This document shows positions 57,746 through 64,000 of a DNA stretch of 64,000 bases, in pieces (position 1 is the first letter of the stretch; each line of letters opens with the position of its first letter). This DNA is from Serinibacter arcticus (GTDB lineage: Bacteria > Actinomycetota > Actinomycetes > Actinomycetales > Beutenbergiaceae), in the NCBI RefSeq assembly GCF_004786095.1, contig NZ_RHPJ01000003.1, forward strand, positions 496,001-560,000. Reading direction: 5' to 3'. The notes below the pieces were generated by a model that did not search any database, was not told the DNA's origin, and saw nothing but the letters and a program-made list of their open reading frames with translations. Both the position numbers and the translations under genes were made by a program.

Positions 57746-58508
57746 CGAGGTCGACGTCGACCGCGCGGATCGGCCGGACCTCGGCCGCCGCGACGGCACG
57801 GAGGTAACTCCGGCGTCCGGGGTGGTCGTCGCGCCGTCCCGGCAGCGCGACGACGACCAGTCGTCGCACCGCGTCGACGGGCGCCTCGAGCACACCACGC
57901 CAGTCGGCGGGACCGATCGACGAGACCTCGGTCGGTGCCGCGCGGTCGGCACGCTGCGGTGCGAGTCGCACCGCGTTCGGCGACAGGGTCAGCCCGAGGC
58001 CGGCGGCCTTGAGCACGGCCTCCTTCTCGACCCACCGCTGCATCCGGGCCCGATCGGCGTCGGCGGTTCCGACGACGTCGGCTCGCTCGTCCGGGTGCAG
58101 CGCGTAGTCGTCGAGGCCGGCGGCGCCGCCGAGGGCCGTCGGTGTCACCGCCTCGACGTCGACCCCCACGCGGGCGGAGCCGGGGGCGACGGCGACGAGC
58201 ACGCGCTCCCCCGAGCCCGACGTGCTCAGCGACAGCCCGGCCGTCCGGGGCTGACCGTGCGGTGCGCCGCAGTCGCGGCACCGGCGGTCGATGACGATCT
58301 CCGACGCGCGACCGGCGGGACGTCCCGTCCGCGCGGCCACGAGGAGCCGCAGCGCCGCCCGCCCGGCGAGCGTGCGACGGGAGTCCTCCGGCCGACGCCG
58401 GCGCGCGGCGGCCGCGCGATCGACGTCGTCCACGAGCTGCTCGGCCCCCGTGAGGCGCGCGCACGCCGCGAGCACGTCCGTCACGGACGCGTCGAGGAGC
58501 GTGATCAC
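57732..58508 (-). CDS. 4'-phosphopantetheinyl transferase (Sfp type)
   Basis: 258 residues. GVDVEAVTP and WVEKEAVLKAAGLG carry the Mg and CoA-binding acidic and Lys residues; the CRDCGAPHGQP motif is the usual Sfp N-terminal element. It transfers the phosphopantetheine arm from CoA to a carrier protein Ser, here most likely the PCP of the adjacent NRPS. GTG 58508 overlaps the ABC permease stop by 4 bp (GTGA), so all four genes are one unit. Confidence 0.93.
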   Translation of the reverse strand: MITLLDASVTDVLAACARLTGAEQLVDDVDRAAAARRRRPEDSRRTLAGRAALRLLVAARTGRPAGRASEIVIDRRCRDCGAPHGQPRTAGLSLSTSGSGERVLVAVAPGSARVGVDVEAVTPTALGGAAGLDDYALHPDERADVVGTADADRARMQRWVEKEAVLKAAGLGLTLSPNAVRLAPQRADRAAPTEVSSIGPADWRGVLEAPVDAVRRLVVVALPGRRDDHPGRRSYLRAVAAAEVRPIRAVDVDLVTRA

Positions 58509-59455
58509 CGCTTGCTGATGCGGCGGTACTGCCCCACGGCGATCGGGGCGAAGATCGCGATGATGGCGATGCAGCAGACGAACGCGTAGAGCGTCGCGTT
58601 GTCGGCCGCCCACCCGGTCGCGACCTCGAAGCCCTCGGGAGGCTGGTTGCCGAAGCCCTGGCGGACCGCCGTGGCCACCGCGGTCACGGGGTTCCACTCC
58701 GCGATGGTGCGGAGCACGCCCGGCAGGGTGTCGGCCGAGACGAAGGCGCCCGAGATGAAGCAGACCGGGAACAGCCACAGCAGCCCGAGGCTCTGCGCCA
58801 CCTCGACGCTGCGTGCCGTCAGGGCGATGGCCGCGCCGATCCACGAGATCGCGAAGGCGAACAGGACGAGCAGCCCGAACGCGAGCAGCACCGGTCCGAT
58901 CGAGGTGTGGACGCGCCACCCGATCGCGAGACCGCACACCACGATGACGGCGATCGAGATCCCGCTGGTGACGAGGTCCGACGTCGTGCGCCCGAGGATC
59001 ACTCCCACGCGGGACATCGGCAGGGAGCGGAAGCGATCGATGAGACCCGACTGCAGGTCCTTGGCGAGGTAGACCGCCGTGAAGGAGGAGTTGAACGTCA
59101 GGGTCTGCGCCAGGATCCCGCCGATGAGGAACTCGCGGTAGGCGTCGCCGCCCAGGGCGCCGCCGAACACGAAGGCGAGGATGAGCACGAAGATGATCGG
59201 CTGCGCGACGCCGGTCACGAGCGCACCGGGCGTGCGCCGGACGTTGACGACGTTGCGGCGCGCGACCACCCAGCCGTCCCTGGCGGCGGCCAGGAGCGGT
59301 GCGAGGACACCGCCGCGGGGCTCGTCGGGGACGAAGGGGCCGCGGGGGGCGACGGCGGTTCCTGCGGTTCGTCCGTCGGTCTCGGTCGCCTCGGTGGTGA
59401 GGTCGTCGGGAGCGGCGTGCCGCCCCCGGGGGGTCAGTGTCGTGGGCGTGGTCAT
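58505..59455 (-). CDS. ABC-2 type exporter permease (DrrB-like)
   Basis: 316 residues with six transmembrane helices; the ABC-2 motif LAKDLQSGLIDRFRSLPMSR and a long Thr/Gly-rich N-terminus (~50 residues) are visible. Paired with the ATPase it would export the peptide product or confer resistance. Start ATG 59455 overlaps the ATPase stop (ATGA). Confidence 0.92.
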   Translation of the reverse strand: MTTPTTLTPRGRHAAPDDLTTEATETDGRTAGTAVAPRGPFVPDEPRGGVLAPLLAAARDGWVVARRNVVNVRRTPGALVTGVAQPIIFVLILAFVFGGALGGDAYREFLIGGILAQTLTFNSSFTAVYLAKDLQSGLIDRFRSLPMSRVGVILGRTTSDLVTSGISIAVIVVCGLAIGWRVHTSIGPVLLAFGLLVLFAFAISWIGAAIALTARSVEVAQSLGLLWLFPVCFISGAFVSADTLPGVLRTIAEWNPVTAVATAVRQGFGNQPPEGFEVATGWAADNATLYAFVCCIAIIAIFAPIAVGQYRRISKR

Positions 59456-60462
59456 GCGACCACCTCCTCCCGGTCGTGGCGCCGCGCGCCGGTCGGTGCC
59501 GTCTCCGCGGACTCGAGGGCCTCCGCCGGCTCGTTCGCCGGGCTGCCCGTCAGACGCAGGAACACCTCGTCCAGGGTCGGTTGGCGCAGCGCCGCCTCGG
59601 CGACGTCGACACCGCGGTCGGCGAGGGCGCCGAGCACCGTGCGGAACGCCTCGGGGCCGCCGGTCGCGCGGGCGGTGAGGCGCCGCGCGCGCTCGTCGAG
59701 CTGGGCGTCCTGCGCGGTGCGACGGGCGGTCGCGAGTGCGACGGCGCCGTCGGCGCCGGGCGCGAGGACGATGTCGATCCACGCTCCCCCGGCGCGCGCC
59801 TTGAGCTCGGTGGCCGTGCCCTCGGCGATGATCGCGCCCGCGTCGATGACGGCGATCGAGTCGGCCAGCTGGTCGGCCTCCTCGAGGTACTGCGTCGTCA
59901 GCAGGACGGTGGTGCCCGCCGTCGCGAGGGACTCGATCGCGTCCCACGTGTCGCGGCGACCGCGCGGGTCGAGGCCCGTCGTCGGCTCGTCCAGGACGAC
60001 CACGGGGGGCCGCGCGACGATGGCGCCCGCGAGATCGAGCCGGCGCTTCATGCCGCCGGAGTACGACCCCGCCTGCTTGCTGTCCGAGACGTCCTCGAGA
60101 CGGAAGTCGCGCAGCAGCTCGCGGGCCCTGGCCTTCGCCTGGGACCGGCGCATGCCGTACAGCTCGCCGACCATCGTCAGGTTCTCGAAGCCGCTCAGCT
60201 TGTCGTCCACCGCCGCGTACTGCCCCGAGACACCGAGGTTGCGGCGGACGAGGTCGCCCTGCGTCCGCACGTCGTGACCGGCCACCCGGACCTCGCCGGA
60301 GTCCGGCACCAGCAGCGTGGTCAGCACGCGCACCGTCGTCGTCTTCCCGGCCCCGTTGGGACCGAGCAGACCCTGGACACTGCCCTCCGGCACCTCGAGA
60401 TCCACGCCCGCGAGGGCCTGGAAGTCGCCGAAGCGCTTGGTCAGGCCGTGGATGGAGATCAC
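59452..60462 (-). CDS. ABC exporter ATPase (DrrA-like)
   Basis: 336 residues: Walker A GPNGAGKTT, Q loop, signature YSGGMKRRLDLA, Walker B VVVLDEPTTGLD and the DrrA-type C-terminal domain (DEVFLRLTG). It energises the DrrB-like permease. GTG 60462 overlaps mbtH by 4 bp (GTGA). Confidence 0.95.
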   Translation of the reverse strand: MISIHGLTKRFGDFQALAGVDLEVPEGSVQGLLGPNGAGKTTTVRVLTTLLVPDSGEVRVAGHDVRTQGDLVRRNLGVSGQYAAVDDKLSGFENLTMVGELYGMRRSQAKARARELLRDFRLEDVSDSKQAGSYSGGMKRRLDLAGAIVARPPVVVLDEPTTGLDPRGRRDTWDAIESLATAGTTVLLTTQYLEEADQLADSIAVIDAGAIIAEGTATELKARAGGAWIDIVLAPGADGAVALATARRTAQDAQLDERARRLTARATGGPEAFRTVLGALADRGVDVAEAALRQPTLDEVFLRLTGSPANEPAEALESAETAPTGARRHDREEVVA

Positions 60463-60668
60463 GAGGCGACGCGCTCCCGGTCGGTCACGGGGGTGATGTC
60501 GTGCCAGTTCTCGGTGACGTAGTCGACCGCCTCCACCCGCGGCGCGGGACCGAACACGGCGACCCAGCCCTGGGGCACGTCGGCGAACTCCGGCCAGAGG
60601 GAGTGCTGGTTCTTCTCGTTCACGAGCACGCGGAAGCGTGCGTCCTGGTCGTCAAAGGGGTTCGTCAT
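60459..60668 (-). CDS. mbtH: MbtH-family NRPS accessory protein
   Basis: 69 residues: NPFDDQDARFRVLVNEKNQHSLWP, VPQGWVAVFGPAPR and the C-terminal YVTENWHDITP, all typical MbtH positions. It is a chaperone/activator of the adenylation domain; adjacency to the NRPS is expected. ATG 60668 with GAGGA upstream. A strong hairpin stands between it and the NRPS. Confidence 0.97.
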   Translation of the reverse strand: MTNPFDDQDARFRVLVNEKNQHSLWPEFADVPQGWVAVFGPAPRVEAVDYVTENWHDITPVTDRERVAS

Positions 60669-60717
60669 CGTGTGTCCTCGTCCTGTCTGTCTCGGCAAGC
60701 TCTCTGCCAGGGGTTCG

Positions 60718-60751
60718 GGGCCGTCCGACCCGTGGATGGGTCGGACGGCCC
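60718..60751 (-). terminator. Strong hairpin between NRPS and mbtH
   Basis: Perfect 14-bp stem GGGCCGTCCGACCC, 6-nt loop, complement, starting 3 nt after the NRPS stop. No U-run follows. It may attenuate transcription into mbtH and the exporter, or protect the NRPS mRNA end. Confidence 0.8.
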
Positions 60752-60754
60752 GTC

Positions 60755-63700
60755 TCACGCCTGCGCGAGCAGTCGGTCGAGAATCGGGACCAGCTCGGCC
60801 ATCGCCTCGTCGGAGAGCAGGTCCGAGTGCCGCACGTGGACCGTGCTCGACGTCACCGACCCCGTCACGTGGCCCTCCCACGCCGCAGGCGCCGGACGGC
60901 CGTCGGGCACCTCGAGCGTCGCCTCGACGATGTGCAGGTCACCGTCGAACGTCGGGACGGGCGTGCTGTCGAACAGCTCCCCCAGCCGGACGAACCGGCG
61001 GACCATGCGCTCCACGGTCTCGACCGGGAGGTCGGCGAGCGGGTTGCCCGCCGCGCGCAGCAGGCCCTGCACCGCGACGACGTCGAGCTCCACGTCCGCC
61101 GGTGCCTCGATGCCGTTCGCGTCGAGCAGCCCGCGCCACATCGCGTCGCCCGGTGCGACGCCCTCGAGCGCGGACTCCTGCGTCGGGTACGCGTCCAGCA
61201 GGATTAGCAGGGCCACGTGCTCGCCGTGCGAGCGCAACCGGGCTGCCAGGTGCTGCGCGAGACGTCCGCCGAACGACCAGCCGAGCAGGTGGTACGGCCC
61301 GTGAGGCTGCACCTCTCGGACGGCGTCGACGTAGGAGTCCAGCAGCTCCTCGATCGTGGCCGCGGGGGGCGTCTCGGGCTCGTCCGGTGCGATCCCGGGC
61401 ATCTGGAGCCCCAGGACCGGGCGCTCGGTCGCGAGCCGACCGAGCAGACCGCCGTACTTCCAGCTGACACCGCTGGCGGGGTGCACGGCGAACAGGGGTG
61501 CCCCGCGTCCCTCGGTCCGCAGCGGCAGGATCGTGCGGAGGCTGTCGGCGACGTCCGCCGTGCCGGTTCCCACCAGGGCCGCGAGGGCGGCCACGGTCGG
61601 GGCCTGGAACAGCGCCTGCACCGGCAGCCGGGACCCCAGCGCCTCGTTGATCGCGGCGATCGTCGGCTGGGCCACGAACGAGTGCCCGCCGAGCTCGAAG
61701 AACGAGTCGTCCGCCCCGACGTCCGCGACGTCCAGCACTCGGGCGAAGGCCTCGGCGACGGCGCGCTCGGCGTCGGTCGCCGGGGCGCGTCCACCGGCGG
61801 TGGCGGTCGTGTCCAGCGCGGGCAGCGCGCCGGCGTCGACCTTGCCGTTGCGCGTCAGCGGGATCTCCGCCACGACGGCGACGGCGACCGGCACCATGTA
61901 GTCCGGCACCCGGGTGCGGAGGCCGGCCAGCAGCGCCGTCGCGAGATCGGCGCCGCCCTCGTCGAGGGCACTCGCGTCGCTCGGCACCACCCAGGCGCCG
62001 AGGCTCCGACCCCTGGCTGTCTCGACCGGCCGGACGACGGCCTGCGCGACGCCGTCGGCCGCGCGCAGCAGCGCCTCGACCTCACCCGGCTCGACGCGGT
62101 GGCCGCGGATCTTGACCTGGCCGTCGCTGCGACCCAGCGAGACGATGCGGGCGCGGGAGCCCTCCTCCTCGCCGGGATGGACCGCGACGAGGTCACCCGT
62201 GCGGTACATGCGGCTGCCGTCGGCGGCGAACGGGTCGGCGACGAAGCGCTCGGCGCTCGCGCCGGCCCGCCCCGCGTACCCGTGGGCGAGCTGGTCGCCC
62301 GCGAGCCAGAGCTCGCCGACGCTGCCGGACGGCGTCGGCCGCAGGAGACCGTCGAGCACGTAGCCCCGCGTGCCGGGCGTGGTCGCGCCGAGGCCGGGGC
62401 GCGGGGCGTCGGCGACGCGCGCGACGAGCGAGTCGACGCCGACCTCGGTCGGTCCGTAGAGGTTCCACGCCGCCACGGCGGGTCGCTCGTTCAGCCAGGT
62501 CCACAGCCCGGCGTCCAGCGCCTCGCCGCCGAGCAGCACGACGAACGGGGCGTCGGCCGGTCGGGCGTCGAGCACCTGCGCCAGGCGCGTCTGGCCCACG
62601 AGGGCGGCGACGTACCCCGGGGTGGTCTCCCACGCCGCGATGTCGCGCTCCTCGAACACCGTGACCAGCGCCTCCGGGTCGCGGCGCACCTCGTCGTCGA
62701 CGACGTGCACCTCGTGACCCGCGACGAGCCACAGCACGGGATCCATCGCGGCGTCGAACCCGACGCCCGTCGTGTGCGCCATCCGGACCCGGCGCTCGGC
62801 GGGGTCGGGCATCAGCGTCGAGCGGTGGGAGGCGAGCAGCGCCGCGAGGGCGCGGTGGGGCACCTGGACGGCCTTGGGCTCGCCCGTCGTGCCCGACGTG
62901 AACACGAGGTAGGCCGGGTCGTCGAGCGTCGCCGCACCCGCTCGGGTCGCCTCGGGCACGGACGTGCCGGCGCCCTCGGTGAGCAGGGTCGCCAGGGTGA
63001 CGACGGCGGCCGGGTCGAGGCCCGCGGCGCTCGCGGCGTCCTCGGTCGTGGAGTCGTTCGTCCCCGGGGCGGGCTCGTGCACGACGAGCCGTGCCCGCGC
63101 GGTGCGCAGCATGCTGGCCACGCGCTCGGTGGGCAGCTCGTCGTCCACGGGGGCCACGACGGCGCCCGCGCGCCAGACCGCCAGCAGCGCGGCGATCGTG
63201 TCGATCGAGCGCGGCAGCCGGAGCGCGACGACGTCGCCGCGACCCGTCCCGCGGGCGACGAGCCCGGCGGCGATCGCGTCGACCCGCGCCGCCAGCCCGC
63301 GCAGGTCGAGGCGCGGGAGCCGGTCGAGTGACGCGAGCCGGTCGGGGGACGACGCGTGCGCGGGGACGAGCGCGTCGGCGCCGCTCTCGCGACCGGTCCC
63401 GACGATCGCGGTCAGGTCGCCGAAGCGGCGCACCGTGTCGGCGAACGCGTCCATCACCGGGACGGGCTCGTGCGTGGCGTCCCAGGACTCGAGCGCCGCC
63501 GGGGTGTCCCCCAGCACGGCGTCGAGCATCGGGGCGTCGGGCGCCGCCGCCACCTCGCGCAGGAACGCGAGCCAGCGATCGACGAGTCCCCGGGCGGCCG
63601 ACGCGCTGAACATGGCGGCGTTGTACTCGAGCACGCCGTCGACCTCGTCGCGACGGTCGGCCGCGTCGGACGTGTCGGCTGCACCGGTCCGGTCGGGACG

Positions 63701-64000
63701 CCCGCGCGGACGCAGGGTCATCGACAGGTCGACCTTGGCCGCCCCGGTGGTGTCCGGCGCGACGGCGTGCGCCCGGACGCCGGGCAGGTCGAGCGCGAGG
63801 CCCGTGGGCTCCTCGACCGAGAGCATGGTCTGGAAGATCGGGTGTCGTCCGAGCCGGCGCTCGGGGGCGATCGCCTCCACGATGCGCTCGAACGGGACGG
63901 CCTCGTGCTCGACGGCCGTGAGCGTGGCCGCGCGGGCACGGTCGACGGCGTCGGCGAACGTCAACCCCGCCGCACCCTCCGACCCGAGCTCGAGCCGCAG
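60755..64000 (-). CDS. Nonribosomal peptide synthetase, terminal part (C-end, A, PCP, TE)
   Basis: At least 1081 residues; the 5' part is outside the window. On the right edge is the last ~140 residues of a condensation domain (PFERIVEAIAPERRLGRHP), then an adenylation domain with LVFTSGTTGEPKAVQ (~62880), GYVAALVG/LLGGEALDAG and NLYGPTEVG; a PCP with DSFFELGGHSF (Ser near 61681); and a type I thioesterase with GWSFGG (near 61275). Substrate-pocket residues read D-A-D-E-L-G-L-V-D-(K), nearest in look to hydroxyornithine-type codes but not decisive. TE is fused, so this module releases the product. Confidence 0.93.
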   Translation of the reverse strand: MRLELGSEGAAGLTFADAVDRARAATLTAVEHEAVPFERIVEAIAPERRLGRHPIFQTMLSVEEPTGLALDLPGVRAHAVAPDTTGAAKVDLSMTLRPRGRPDRTGAADTSDAADRRDEVDGVLEYNAAMFSASAARGLVDRWLAFLREVAAAPDAPMLDAVLGDTPAALESWDATHEPVPVMDAFADTVRRFGDLTAIVGTGRESGADALVPAHASSPDRLASLDRLPRLDLRGLAARVDAIAAGLVARGTGRGDVVALRLPRSIDTIAALLAVWRAGAVVAPVDDELPTERVASMLRTARARLVVHEPAPGTNDSTTEDAASAAGLDPAAVVTLATLLTEGAGTSVPEATRAGAATLDDPAYLVFTSGTTGEPKAVQVPHRALAALLASHRSTLMPDPAERRVRMAHTTGVGFDAAMDPVLWLVAGHEVHVVDDEVRRDPEALVTVFEERDIAAWETTPGYVAALVGQTRLAQVLDARPADAPFVVLLGGEALDAGLWTWLNERPAVAAWNLYGPTEVGVDSLVARVADAPRPGLGATTPGTRGYVLDGLLRPTPSGSVGELWLAGDQLAHGYAGRAGASAERFVADPFAADGSRMYRTGDLVAVHPGEEEGSRARIVSLGRSDGQVKIRGHRVEPGEVEALLRAADGVAQAVVRPVETARGRSLGAWVVPSDASALDEGGADLATALLAGLRTRVPDYMVPVAVAVVAEIPLTRNGKVDAGALPALDTTATAGGRAPATDAERAVAEAFARVLDVADVGADDSFFELGGHSFVAQPTIAAINEALGSRLPVQALFQAPTVAALAALVGTGTADVADSLRTILPLRTEGRGAPLFAVHPASGVSWKYGGLLGRLATERPVLGLQMPGIAPDEPETPPAATIEELLDSYVDAVREVQPHGPYHLLGWSFGGRLAQHLAARLRSHGEHVALLILLDAYPTQESALEGVAPGDAMWRGLLDANGIEAPADVELDVVAVQGLLRAAGNPLADLPVETVERMVRRFVRLGELFDSTPVPTFDGDLHIVEATLEVPDGRPAPAAWEGHVTGSVTSSTVHVRHSDLLSDEAMAELVPILDRLLAQA

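Noticed and set aside
54716-57952. A ~1078-codon minus-strand frame across the lipoprotein, nucleoside hydrolase and flotillin genes
   Set aside because: Shadow frame with Leu/Gly/Arg repeats arising opposite the flotillin coiled coil; three well-supported plus-strand genes occupy this DNA.

Overview
This 64 kb window is very GC-rich (about 73%), densely coded actinobacterial chromosome. GarA-pathway regulator remnants, RbpA, PafBC, mIHF, MbtH, a Ski2-like HelY helicase, a helicase-dead PriA and the efp-nusB-pyr-gmk-rpoZ-coaBC-metK-priA-fmt-rsmB-rpe order all point to Actinomycetota. Type I AroD, DUF222/HNH genes and the overall style suggest a Micrococcales (Cellulomonas-like) member, but genus cannot be fixed from sequence reading alone. 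Most genes use GTG or ATG starts, many overlap by 4 bp (ATGA/GTGA), and at least eleven starts lie 6-7 nt downstream of a TANNNT hexamer, the mark of leaderless transcripts.

Layout. 1-1.7 kb: end of an FtsR-type MerR regulator, DUF151 nuclease and a second MerR regulator. 1.8-13.1 kb: accessory genes (DUF1697, hydrolase, acetyltransferase, MFS; S66-like protein; DHFR-like reductase; NAD-epimerase; UvrA paralogue; shikimate kinase plus type I dehydroquinase). 13.2-15.3 kb: rbpA behind a SigR-type promoter, and lnt. 15.8-23.0 kb: amidohydrolase-like protein, HelY, lipid kinase, small membrane protein, PafC, PafB (minus strand). 23-27.5 kb: DUF3866-DUF952 fusion, double GNAT, PH-domain protein, hisG, hisE.

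27.6-30 kb: an FMN riboswitch controls a permease and a lipoprotein binding protein, best read as a RibXY-type riboflavin transporter. In Streptomyces the riboflavin biosynthesis genes sit directly before hisE-hisG; here uptake genes occupy that position. 30-33.9 kb: ATP-grasp ligase, rpe, a repeat-bearing DUF222/HNH gene.

33.9-54.1 kb: a long minus-strand housekeeping block, in transcription order efp, nusB, pyrR, pyrB, pyrC, membrane protein, carA, carB, pyrF, phosphatase, then mihF, gmk, rpoZ, coaBC, metK, priA, HAD hydrolase, fmt, rsmB. It couples UMP synthesis with GMP synthesis, CoA, SAM and translation initiation. pyrR has a leader whose hairpin could be a PyrR target.

54.4-57.7 kb: PepSY-like lipoprotein, nucleoside hydrolase, flotillin. 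57.7-64 kb: the downstream end of a nonribosomal peptide cluster read on the minus strand: NRPS (partial C, then A-PCP-TE, running off the window), MbtH, DrrA/DrrB-like ABC exporter and a phosphopantetheinyl transferase, enough to activate the synthetase and export its product. Several intergenic regions carry GGTGG-rich short tandem repeats. I found no tRNA, rRNA, insertion sequence, prophage or CRISPR array.
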